NCBI GenBank assembly: GCA_030490835.1
Contig: CM059973.1
Coordinates: 50,720,008 to 50,784,007 of the forward strand
Length of the DNA stretch: 64,000 nucleotides
Source of the DNA: Annona cherimola
Lineage: Eukaryota > Streptophyta > Magnoliopsida > Magnoliales > Annonaceae
Direction: 5' to 3'
Shown piece by piece: positions 49,878 through 60,307 of this stretch (positions within the stretch are counted from its first letter, which is position 1; every line of letters starts with the position of its first letter). Under the pieces are notes generated by a model, which saw only the letters and a program-made list of their open reading frames with translations, did no database searches and was not told the origin of the DNA. Both the position numbers and the translations under genes were made by a program.

Positions 49878-51537
49878 TGTTGGTCCTGAGTTAATGACAA
49901 TTACTCAAGAGGGGAGGGGTGAATTGGGTATTTAAAATTTTTCAACTTAAACAGAAATTTTACCCCAGATTAATCTAGTTCCCTTTATGAAGAAGCAAAT
50001 GGAAAACAATATAGTGTTGAGAGTAGAAATAAAAATCAACAAGAAAGATTTTATAGTGGTTCGGGCAACCTTTTACTCCACTCTTCCAAGCTCACACATC
50101 TTGTGACTTGGGTTCCACTATGTATTTTACAAATACAACTAGAGCCACTGCTCTCTTCTAGATTCCAGCTCTAGGGAGCATCAACAATTCACAGCACAAG
50201 TAGGTGACGAGTTCCACTCCAATCACACACTACTTTGCTTACACTTGATCTTAGTTACCAAAACTAAATCAAGTTCAATACAACAAGAAAAAGTAAAAGA
50301 AAGTTTCTACACGTTACAAATGTGTAAATGTAGATTTGGCGCAGAGAAGAACTTCTAATGCAGTATGAAAGATTCAACGACCAGCTCTTAGCAGTTTGAA
50401 AGCAAGGTTCTTCTTCTATATGATGGTTTGATCACTTAATGCTCTTAGAGATGGGAGTTGTGCTCAATCAATGAATTCTCAGCTACCCTCCACGTTCATA
50501 TTGAATGTCTTTTATAAATGTTGAGGGAATCCGAACGTTTGGAAATAGGTGGCGCACATTTAACGCGCCAACGTTCGAAAAATTTTCGACCGTTGCGACC
50601 CAAGTCGCAGGTGGAGTCGACTTAGGGTGCGACTTCGCCCAAGTCGCAGATGGAGTCGACTTTGGGTGTGACTTCGGCTATCCACAACTTCTTCAAGTTC
50701 CAGTTTAGGTCGACTTGGTCCTCGACTTGACCCAAGTCGCAGGTAAAGTCGACTTCGGGTGCGACTTCACTTTCTGTGCTTGCTTGATGAACTTGAAATC
50801 TTCGGAGATGACTTTGATCACTTGATTTTTTTCATATTGATTGTTCTCCCCATTTATTTATAACTCTTGGAACTTAGTATAATCATCCTAGCTTGAAAAC
50901 TTTAAGCTCTATATCTTGAAATCTTGAATACTTGAATCTTGGACTGCCTAATGATGTCCAAATGTGTGTTCTTGATTTGAAGTGATGAATCCATGCATCT
51001 TTACTTAGCTTTAATCTTGTTGTGATCTTCATTTGTTCTAAGTCGAATATTTGAGCCTACTTGGTCTTTAATCAAGTCGAGCATTGAGTCGACTTGGTTT
51101 TCGACTTAGCCCTTCAAAACGCTTGCTGTCAGTCTGAAGTCAAAGCTGGAGTCGACTTGGTCTGCGACTTCACCCAAGTCGCATGCGGAGTCGACTTGGG
51201 ATGCGACTTCGGCAGCTCTCATACCCGATTTCAACTCTGGACAGAAAAACAAGTTTGAAGTCGATGCCGGTGTCGACTTGGTCTGCGACTTCACCCAAGT
51301 CGCATGCGGAGTCGACTTCGTTTGCGACTTCGGCAGCGTGGCTCCCCGATTTCAACGCTAGACGAAAATGATGTTTTGAGGTCGTTGCTGGAGTCGACTT
51401 AACCTGTCATGCTTCATTTTCTTCATTTTTATAACCTTTAATCATCTCCACACACATGTTAGTAACCAAAACTTACTCAAATTGATTTGTTAATCATCAA
51501 AACATAAACTTGGCTTATTTTCCACATGTTTCCAACA
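49878..51537 (-). mobile_element. 5' LTR of copia copy B
   Basis: 1,660 bp, minus strand TGTTGGAAACATG to CAGGACCAACA. Palindrome array 50590-51400, TATA-like TTTATAAAAG at about 50515. Its outer edge (51538) joins directly to the host gypsy LTR. Confidence 0.92.
50590..51400 (-). repeat. AAGTCG/CGACTT palindrome array, LTR B
   Basis: Several clusters of AAGTCG...GGAGTCGACTTGG...GCGACTT units, in the same U3 position as in the other two copia LTRs. Confidence 0.9.
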
Positions 51538-51854
51538 TATGTGACTTATTTAAAGTTCTGAGTTCTAGGTGAACTAATGATTGAACATATGTATGTAGGC
51601 AATGGAAATGCCATGATTAGGTCAAGAGGACCTTTAATGTATAAGTGCATCTTGAGAAGTCATAAAAGATGTGTATAAGTGTACAATTGCTTATGTTATA
51701 AATGAAATGATGATGAATGAAGAAACGAAAAAAAAAATTTGGACGAGTTTCAATTAAAATCCCTCCTTGTGATCAGGGCAACAATCCTGATTCACATTTA
51801 TTAATCATTAAGATCTTGAGGTAAGGAAGTGACGTCTCGGTTTGGGGCGTTACA
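51538..51854 (+). mobile_element. Remnant 3' end of the gypsy 5' LTR
   Basis: Matches 60562-60876 almost base for base (GTGACTTATTTAAAG, GTGAACTAATGATTG, TATGTAGGCAATGG...) and ends GGGGCGTTACA. The near identity suggests a recent gypsy insertion relative to the other LTRs. Confidence 0.92.
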
Positions 51855-51860
51855 CAATAA

Positions 51861-51872
51861 TGGTATCAGAGC
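51861..51872 (+). other. Primer-binding site, gypsy element
   Basis: TGGTATCAGAGC, exact initiator-Met primer site, six bases after the LTR end. A diverged repeat of it, TGGTATCAGAAC, follows at about 51944. Confidence 0.92.
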
Positions 51873-53358
51873 ATGGATTGGTAAACAAGCGTGGGAATGA
51901 GAAAATAAAGGATGATGAAAGGATAGGTATGATACCACAGAAGATGGTATCAGAACATGGACTGGTAAATAAGCTTGGAAAAGCCTAAGTATAATGATTG
52001 AATTAATAATGAGGTATACATGATTTTATGATGATTAGATATGTGATTATCATGATGAAATGCATGATATATGATGATGATAGTAGTGATGTTTTATGAT
52101 GATGGATAATATCACATGATTGTGATTGTGTGAATTGGCTAAGCACCAACGTCGCAAGGACGTGGAAAAGACGCACAACCAAGGTAAATAGGAGTAGCTA
52201 ACCGACACGTTACCTCTACAAACCCGGTACATGTGCATAGGGGTGTAAATCGGGTCGGGTTAACTCGGGTTGGGACAAATACAACCCTAACCCACCTTGT
52301 AAAATCCCAACCCAACCCTACTTTCAACCCTACTTTTCACATTTTAACCCAACCCTATTTCAACCCACCTCAAATCGGTTCGGTTCGGGTTAGAAATCGG
52401 GCTAATAGATTACACATATTATCAATGCTAGTTAAGCTTTTGTTCACCCAAATTTCTAAAATAACAAAAACAATGATAATTATAAAAACAATAAGTACTA
52501 ATAAAAGTTCTACGTACCTCAAAAGTGGAGGATAAATTTAGTAATTGATTCGTTCTTTTGCTTTTGTATTCTTTGAGCAATCGATGTGCTCTGCAAGTAA
52601 AAAAGTGAAAGCCAAGTAAAAGTATTACAGTAAATTATGAAAAATAAAAAAATGAATATCATAGTCTTACTTGCCTTCTTAGTTGGCTTCTAAGCAAAGC
52701 AGCAAAGCTACAAACATCTCAAACTCCCAATTGACCTGTTTGGTTATTCCAAATCACCAACGCAAGCAAACATTTAAACAACCTATTTACAATGCAATAT
52801 AACCAAATAATCCAAACACAATTTCATAACTAATTAACCAAATATATTTCCAAACTAAATAAATTCAAACAACATTTCACAACCAAATAGTCAAACATAT
52901 TTCCAAACTCCACACAATTGTATTTAAATATCCAAACAATATGAATGAAATACACTCTCATAAACATATCCAAATACATATCTTATGAAACATAAACATA
53001 TCCAAATAGATATCTTATGAAACATAAACATATCCAAATACATATCTTATGAAACATAATCATATCCAAATAATTTGTTTTAAATAACATGTCCACAACA
53101 TAACTCATTTAAAAAGCTAACACAACTTTTCTCTTCAAATCAAGTCTTATGCCCTCTTTGCGACTAGTATGTGTAGTTTTCCTCCTGAAACAAACAATTA
53201 TCAAAGTAAGTATGAATATATAGTTATATTTCTTACAAAAATAAATTAAAAATATAAGTACCTAGATCATTTGAGTAGAAATTTGTGCATGGCTAAAAGT
53301 TTCAGATTCTACACCACCTTGAGTAGCTGTAAAATAGAAGAAATCAGTTATAGTATTA

Positions 53359-53649
53359 GGGTGTGTTTGTTTGGGGCCAAAACTTGTCAATTAAAACTTT
53401 TCAATCCAAAACTTTTCACTCTTCATAACTATTCGATTTTTTAATTATTTTTTCACATTTTTCTATACAAATTAACATACTTTTCAATCATTTCTACACA
53501 ACTACCCATATAACTAACCTATCTATTTTAACTTTATTCTCTTTACTCCTCATCATTACTCCTATTATATCATATCATTTTCTATCAATTTGACAACTTC
53601 TACCTCTAAAACTTTTCATCAAAAGTTTTACCTCTAACCAAACACACCC
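53359..53649 (+). mobile_element. Tourist-like MITE inside the hAT element
   Basis: 291 bp, TTA on both sides (53356-53358, 53650-53652). Ends GGGTGTGTTTGTTTGG and the complement of GGGTGTGTTTGGTT. It is the best-preserved of four copies; both arms carry AAAACTTTT(C/G)A words. Confidence 0.9.
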
Positions 53650-53682
53650 TTAGTCGCAAGTAGTCAAGTTATAAATACATAA

Positions 53683-55599
53683 TTATAAATTCAAATTACC
53701 TTCAACAGGCTGACCAATTTCAACCAAATCTTCTCCTTCCATTTGAAAATTCGCTGATGGACATAGCCAATCTTGAGCACATATCAAGGCCTCAACAACA
53801 TGAGATTGCAAAGAGCTCCTAAAAGGATCAAGCACACGACCTCCTGTACTAAAGGCAGACTCTGAAGCAACTGTAGAAACATGAATGACAAGAATATCTC
53901 GAGCCATGTGTGATAAAACTCGATATCTTGAAGAAGCCCACCATGCTAAAATATCAAAAGAGTTATCATCATCATCATCTATTTCTACAGGGTCTTTCAA
54001 GTATCGATCCAATTCATTGCTCACATCAAGACTTGCCTCTTTCTTTAAAAAATCCTTATATGAAGCATCTCCACTTGAACGAGAAGACTCAACAAGTTTT
54101 TCATTCTCATCACTAGTTTCCTTCACCTCTTGAGATGCTGTTATTGGAGTATACTTCACTTGGTAACTTTTGAATACCTCTTGCATTTTCAACTGAACTT
54201 TTATCAAAATTTCACTAACTTTTTCTGCATTATACAATAAAGAATATTGGAATCAAAGATATTTTAGCTTATACCTTGGATCCAAAACAATTGCATTGAC
54301 CAAAATCATATTGATCTTGTCAATATCTCCCCAATACTTGTCAAACTTCTCTTTCATTCTTTTGCACATATCAACAATGAGGGGGTCATGGTTGGTTAAA
54401 AAATCCCTTAACAACCTTTGTGTTTTGCAAACTTCAACAAAATATAAATTTGCAGTAACATATGAAGACCTTGACAAAATTTTAGTTACCTCATGAAATT
54501 GTTTTAAAACAGCAATCAACTGAGTTGCCTTATTCTAATCTTCATGTGTTGGAGGATCCAAAACCAATGCACCCTTATCTCTAAAGAAACATTTTTTGAT
54601 ACATTCCTTAAACAACCTCAGCCTTGAAGGAGAGCATCTTATATACCGAACAACTGCTCTAATACGAGCAATTGCATCACCAATTTCTTTAAGTCCATCT
54701 TTGACAATCAGATTTAGAATATGAGAAGCACATCTTACATGAAAAAATTCTCCATCAAATAACAAACCATTTCTATTTCCAATGCAATGTTTCAAATGGC
54801 GAATTGCAACATCATTGGAACTAGCATTATCAACTGTCATTGTGCAAACACTTGAAATTTCCCATTCCCTTAAACTTTGATCTATTGTAGATGCAATTGC
54901 TTCACCAGTGTGTGCACAAGCGAGAAGAGAAAAGCTAATAATTTTCTTATGCAAATACCAACTTGCATCAATAAAATGTGCTGTGAGACAAAGATAACCA
55001 ACATTTTGAATTGAGATCCACATATCAGTAGTCAAGCAAATAGTTTGCACCTTTTCCCACAATAATTTTTTTAACTTTCTCTTCTCTGTTTGATAAATTT
55101 CTAGATAGTCTTGAGTAATTGTTTGACGAGTGACAAAGTTAAACTGTGGCATGCCTACTTGTATTAATCCTCTAAAGCCAACACGCTCAATAGTGCTAAA
55201 AGGCATTTCATCAATCACAATCATCCTGGCAATAGCATTTCTAACAGCAAGTTGATCAAACTTCCAATTGCCTAATGCAGTCTCTCCACTTTCTTGACTA
55301 GTGAATTGTAAGATTTGTTGTGAGGTCCCATCACCACCTTTATAACATTTTTCTGCATGTCTTCTGAGTGTACTTGTGCCAATCTTGCTCTCACATCTAT
55401 ATTGTGTTTTGCATTTCTTACATACACAGATTTGTACTTTTGAAGCTCTAGGTGCATAAACTTTTTCAAAAAATTCCCACACACTCGATGTTGCTTTATA
55501 TTTTCATTTTCGTGGTTTGTTGGATGTAGTTTCAGATGCTGCTGATGGTGTTGATGATTGTGTGTTGGCATGCACTTCTATAACATCATCGTCTTCCAT
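53683..55599 (-). pseudogene. hAT transposase with three in-frame stops
   Basis: One collinear frame of 639 codons from ATG at 55599 to the stop at 53683, broken by TGA at codon 32 (55506-55504), TAG at codon 355 (54537-54535) and TGA at codon 449 (54255-54253). A BED zinc finger (CKKCKTQYRC ... TLRRHAEKC) lies near codons 58-85. The RNase H-like core shows TTDMW with the first Asp, YLCLTAHFID, VDNASSNDVAI with the second Asp, and near the C-terminus VASESAFSTGGRVLDPFRSS with the catalytic Glu and the hAT dimerisation region. Related Ac-type transposases cut and paste the element from its inverted repeats. TAG at codon 355 stands where relatives have Trp. No shift is needed, so the decay is recent. 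Confidence 0.92.
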
Positions 55600-55979
55600 T
55601 CCAATTAATGCACAAATTCTATAACACTTTAGAAAAGAAGTAAAAATGAAGTAAAAATGAAAAAAATTGAAAAAGTTAGTGTCATGTGATATTTATGAGT
55701 AATGATTATGAGTAAAACCCATTGAGACGTGATCAAATGGGTTAATTTAATATATATGACCACCATGTTGCAAGTTAATTTTGGAATCCTCTCTCTTCTC
55801 AATTTTGCGGTCAAGTAAAACTGCACAGGCTGATAAAACACCCCAAACATTGCTATTTGTCTATTTTCAAAATGTTTGGAAGCAGGTAAGTCAGAGTTGG
55901 AGTTATATGCTTTCCACGGTAGGCAAGTTTGAGTAGATTGGTACATATTAGCATAAAGAAGAAGATGGTACCAGAGGAA

Positions 55980-56510
55980 AGCAGAGCCGGCAGTACTGCA
56001 GATGGGAGCAGACGGGAGCAGAGGATGAGAGGAATAGACAGGCAGAGCCGTAGAGCAGACGGGAAGACGGGAGTAGACGGACAGAGCAGACCGGAGCAGA
56101 GTGCAGACGGGAGCAGAGGATGAGAGGAATAGACAGGCAAAGCAGACGGGAGCAGACGGGCAGAGGATGAGAGGAATAGACGGCAGAGGATTGAGCAACG
56201 GCACAGGCCACAGGGCGGCAGCCGGGAGCAGCGCAACATGGCCGATCGAGCAACGACACAGGGGCTGATGGCGATGAGGATTGATGGCGATGGGGCTGAT
56301 GGCGATGTCTTCTCTAGCGCCTCCTTCGGTCCTTCCTCTTCTTTCCGAACAAGGGGCTGATGGCGATGAGGACTTCTTCAAGACGGGATTTCAGACGGGC
56401 GCAATTTCAGGCGGCACACGGCAGAGGGCGGGCGCGATTTCAGGCGGGCGAGATTGGCAGGCAGGCGCGATTGGCAGGGGGCAGATGGCGGGCGCGGTTT
56501 CGTTCGTCGG
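55980..56510 (-). repeat. GC-rich tandem repeats upstream of the transposase
   Basis: Units of GACGGGAGCAGAG and GGATGAGAGGAATAGAC recur three or four times (about 55998-56190). They are followed by TGATGGCGATG repeats (56266-56310) and GGCGGGCGCGATTTCAGG-type repeats (56395-56490). Long open frames here (55629-56381) have Ser/Leu/Cys-rich repeated sequence created by the repeats and no domain, so they are not genes. Confidence 0.8.
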
Positions 56511-56734
56511 TTTAGGGGTTTAGGTTTGAATCGAATAAGAGATTCAACGGGGGCAAGTCGGGTCGGGTTGACCGACCCCTAACCCAATTCAAACCGATTT
56601 TTAAAATCGGGACGGGTTGAACCCGATTTCCGAAAACCAAAATTCCAAAATCTCAACCCAACCATGGAATAAATCGGTCCGGGTTGATGCGGTCTCGGGT
56701 TGAACCCGACCCTATTTACACCCCTACATGTGCA

Positions 56735-57238
56735 TGCCCTAACTCAAAAGGAGTCAAGGGAGCAAGAGGATGAAGTGGTTACAGGTATAGATTAAATTTT
56801 AGAAAGTTTGGCAATGACTTAGTTTGATTTTGATGATAATCATTTAGTCGTAGATTGCTAATATGTAACCAGGCATGTACTACCGCTTGAGGAAACCGAC
56901 AAGATAATACAGGTAGAATTTCATGTATACTAGTTAACTAATGCTAGCTAAGTATGGAGGATGTGATCGATTAGGATAAGGATCCTAGATCATAAAGAAA
57001 AGAACAATTTTAATGCGATGTCCATATGGAAACAGGAAACAGGAAATAGTAGAGACAAGTGATAGGTCTATTGGACCAAGGCCAAAAATGTCACTAAGAT
57101 AGAGTAGCGCAGTGGAAGCGTAGTGAACCATTGAAATATTGGAGAAAGATGATGAATTAGCAAATTTATATGAGCTTTACCCCCGACATTTGAAATGTAA
57201 TAGGTTTCGGGACGAAACTTGTTATAAGGGGGGAGGAT
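56735..57238 (+). pseudogene. Remnant of gypsy pol end and polypurine tract
   Basis: About 57105-57200 has a stop-broken reading with DDELANLYELYPRHL, close to the chromodomain-end pattern (EDEMR-x-YPxLF) of plant chromoviruses. GGGACGAAACTTGTTATAAGG and the purine tract AAGGGGGGAGGA (57226-57237) follow right before the LTR start, as in Tekay/Del-type elements. The rest of pol is missing. Confidence 0.55.
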
Positions 57239-57935
57239 TGTGATATCCGGACCTAAGTAGGACTCAATGGGATGCAGTGAACATATATATTTAATTTATG
57301 TGTGATTTAAATGAATTTTGAATGAATTTTGTGAATTATGTCACATTTTGAATTAGAGTTTCTATTGGAAACGGTGATTAAAAATTTAAACGCCAGAGCC
57401 CAAAGTGAGTCGGTATGACCCGTGGGGCTTAATGATAATTTAAAGATGAAAATGTGTTATGAATAATTATGTTAATTACCATGATTTAATTTTTGGAGAT
57501 TAAAATGTAATTATGGAATTAAGGTGAAAAATGAGAGAAAATTCATAACTTGACGCCTACAAGGCGGATTTTGATGAAATTTGAAATGTAAGCTCACGAT
57601 GGTGGGCCCAATATTATGAATGGATTGGATTAAGAGAATCATTATGGGATTAGGGTGATAATTAATTATTTTTATCCCAAATCCAAAAGATAAATTCAAG
57701 TGATCATAACTTGACGTAGAAACGTCGGATTGAGATGAAATTTGAAACGATGGAATAAAATTATGAAATCTATGAGATGAATGGAATGCATTAAGCTAAT
57801 TATTATAGAAATTTGGTTTCTTGGAGAGCAAGTAACAAGTTGCTTAAGAGCTAAGTAAAGAAGGACAATTGTGGAAAGTGAAAATGGAATTTACTAAAAT
57901 GCCTATGGGGTTACTTGGGCACCAAGAAAAGTGGT

Positions 57936-57946
57936 TTATAAAAGGA
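57936..57946 (+). promoter_or_regulatory. LTR TATA box
   Basis: TTTATAAAAGG followed by a GAGAGAA-rich leader and the first donor about 210 bases downstream. Confidence 0.65.
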
Positions 57947-59192
57947 GGAAATGGGGGAGCATGGCTGCCATTTCCAGCAGGGGAGAAGGAGAGAGAAAGA
58001 CAGAGAAGAAGAGAGAAGGAGAGAGAGAAGAGAGAAAAATAAGAGAAAAATGAAAATTTTCTCCAAGGGCAGCAGCTAGAGCGCGTCAAACCCAACAAGG
58101 AGGAAAGGAAAAGAAGGGAATTTCAAGTGCTCAATGGAGGGATTATCAATTAATCAAGTAAGTATATGTTAATCTTGATTTTATGTCTCAAATCTGGAAG
58201 TTATATGATGTTGTAAACTAAAATATGAACGGAATAGTAAATGGATGCATTTTAGCATAAAATGTTTTGAGAAGAATCATGATAGAGTTATTAAGGAAAG
58301 ATTCAATTTTCATCTTAAAAGGATAAGCAAGTTGCAAATTAAAAATCCGAGAAAATCAACCTGAATAGGGTTGTACGGGTGTCAGGATCAACTGCAGCAA
58401 AGGATTTTTAATAATTTTTATAAAAGGAATTTTAGGCTGAAAAATTTAAAATATATATAAGACATATTTTTTATCACACAAATAAAATAAAAATTATGTT
58501 TTGATGGGTATAAATATACCCCATAATTAACGTGATTCATGCTTTCTGAAAATGAATTCTGCTGTCCAGCAGAGTAAAAATACCAAAATAAATAGACGTA
58601 CTAAATATTTCATGCTGGAAATATTTATTTTTGTTAATTAATGTAGTTATTAAGTTATGGTAGAAATTTTAGATCAAAATTTCTTTATTTGATATTAATT
58701 CAAGATTTTGAGATTTCAGTACGCCTGATTTCAGCATATGTGGATAATTGGAGAAAAAAATCAAAAAGAAATATGAAACCTATGTAGAAATGATCCAAAT
58801 TGATATATATGTTAATAAACTAAATTTTTATTAATAAAATTGGGATTATTTGCTGAAAATTCGGATTTAAACGGGTGAAAAATGGGTTCCAAAGTTGCTG
58901 TTTTGGAAACCTATGATTAGTGTATTTAAATTCCATAAAAATACCCTAAGTACAGTGGTAATTAAGGGGTTTAATCATGATGGAATTAGAGACAAGTTTC
59001 TGTTTTGAAAAAGTTTAAGAAACACATAAGTATGTGTTGAAAAATGGACGTATATGAAGAGATAAGTATGAACACCCGACTTGAAGGGCAAGTGGGTTAA
59101 ATTAGATGAACTTATGTAGGTTGAAAAACCTAAGGAATATAAGTATTTGAAGATGATGCAAATAAATGAAATGTTATTTTCATTTATCTAGG

Positions 59193-59240
59193 CAAAAGCA
59201 AAGACGAGTATAGAACGAAAGGGATTATGGCGATCTCAGG
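59193..59240 (+). other. Conserved LTR mini-exon (48 nt)
   Basis: TTTATCTAG then GCAAAAGCAAAGACG, ending ATCTCAG before GTAAGCAAGC. Confidence 0.5.
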
Positions 59241-59329
59241 TAAGCAAGCAAACTTTCTAAAATGATATTTTCTTTCTATGTGATGATATGTGATTGAAAT
59301 TATTTATGATCATGTTTAAACGAATGGGC

Positions 59330-59470
59330 AAGAACAAGTTTTGAAAATGATGACTTTAATGAAAAGCCACAAGTTTTGAACATGACGACTTTAATGAAAG
59401 GCCTTAAGTTTTGGAAAGGAATGGTTTTAAGGAAAAACCTCAAGGTTTGCTTCATGGGAAGCAAGCAACA
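59330..59470 (+). repeat. About 50-bp tandem repeats
   Basis: Three units of AAGTTTTGAA(A/C)ATGA-GACTTTAATGAAA(A/G)GCC, the third diverged. Seen only in this LTR. Confidence 0.7.
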
Positions 59471-59850
59471 TTTTTAAGATAAAGAATTTATCATCAGTAT
59501 TGCCAAAGATTGGCAATGCTTTATGTTAATGGAATTGAGAATTTTGCTTATGAGTAAGCAAGCAGCTTTCTAAATGAGTTTTGTTTTAAATGCTTTCAAA
59601 GTTGTTTAAGGATGGTCATTCCTTGTCTATATGAGTATTGAAATGTTTATTTCTATTGAAATAAATGATTGCTTATGGTTTCGCAAGTATGCATGAAATG
59701 TGTTGAAACATGAGTTTATACGATGGTTCATTGAAACGATGCTTCAAAGGGATGGTGCAAAGAATTCTCTACATGAGAATAACAAGTTCCATGTGTAAGA
59801 GGGTATATAATTCCGGGGTGACTAAAAGTCATTCATGGAATGAAAATCAA

Positions 59851-59992
59851 GTAGGCCAGTCGAGGTAGTAAGTGGACAAGGAGTCCCCCTTGACATTTCC
59901 AAGTCGGAAAGGACCGGCGAGGTAGGCTAGTTGAGGTAGTAAGTGGACAAGGAGTCCCCCTTGACGTTGCCAAGTCGGTAGGTCTGACGCCA
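59851..59992 (+). repeat. 71-bp tandem duplication in the GC-rich island
   Basis: GTAGGC(C/T)AGT(C/T)GAGGTAGTAAG... begins at 59851 and again at 59922. The minus LTRs at 45033 and 62697 have one unit in the same place. Confidence 0.88.
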
Positions 59993-60138
59993 AGGATGGA
60001 AAGGATCATGTCATGAAAGAGGGTTCCCCGTGCTAGCGTACTGTCACATGAAGGATAACGTCGTCAATGGAAATGATGAATTTGCACATCCAAAGTTTAT
60101 GAAATGATTATCAAAGTGTTTATGTGAAAAACATTTTA

Positions 60139-60307
60139 GGACGTATAAACGTCCGTTTCCAACAAGGTTTAAGTGGAAAAATATTTTAGGACGTATGAAC
60201 GTCCAATGTCAAAATGATTTATGTGGAAAAACGTCTTTTCATGGACATGAGAATGTTCATTGCCAAATATGGTTTATGTCGAGATGTTTTGGGACATACA
60301 ATGTCCC
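60139..60307 (+). repeat. Array of four small hairpins
   Basis: GGACGT-ATAA-ACGTCC (60139-60154), GGACGT-ATGA-ACGTCC (60189-60204), GGACAT-GAGA-ATGTTC (60243-60258) and GGGACAT-ACA-ATGTCCC (60291-60307), spaced about 50 bp. Both sides of the stem differ together (CG to AT pair), keeping the pairing. Confidence 0.85.

Larger units (their letters stand above)
37928..51537 (-). mobile_element. Composite Ty1/copia insertion (copy A inside copy B)
   Basis: On the minus strand: LTR B (51537-49878), PBS, gag B (49727-49225, cut), LTR A (49224-47542), PBS, gag A, protease, integrase, reverse transcriptase and RNase H down to 38165, then purine tracts. No 3' LTR is present for either copy. The insertion replaced about 3.25 kb of the host gypsy LTR (the equivalent of 57312-60561), so a deletion removed the copia 3' end and host LTR together. 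Two gypsy solo LTRs (41130-43748, 45033-46828) are inserted. Two CCHC knuckles and repeated purine tracts resemble the Sirevirus group; this is not certain. Confidence 0.85.
52238..56726 (-). mobile_element. hAT transposon, complete ends
   Basis: 4,489 bp with perfect 8-bp TSDs CATGTGCA (52230-52237, 56727-56734). The terminal inverted repeats start TAGGGGTGTAAAT at both ends and continue with GGGTCGGGTT-type words. Subterminal regions are rich in AACCC/GGGTT words, typical binding-site clusters of hAT elements. It carries a broken transposase (53683-55599), a Tourist MITE and a GC-rich repeat region upstream of the transposase. 52540-53358 has no coding signal; it holds several copies of ATATCCAAATA-type words at about 52960-53060. 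Confidence 0.95.

Noticed and set aside
55629..56381. Long open frames of 100-250 codons on the minus strand
   Set aside because: Composition follows the GC-rich tandem repeats in all frames, there is no domain, and the segment lies inside the hAT element upstream of its transposase.
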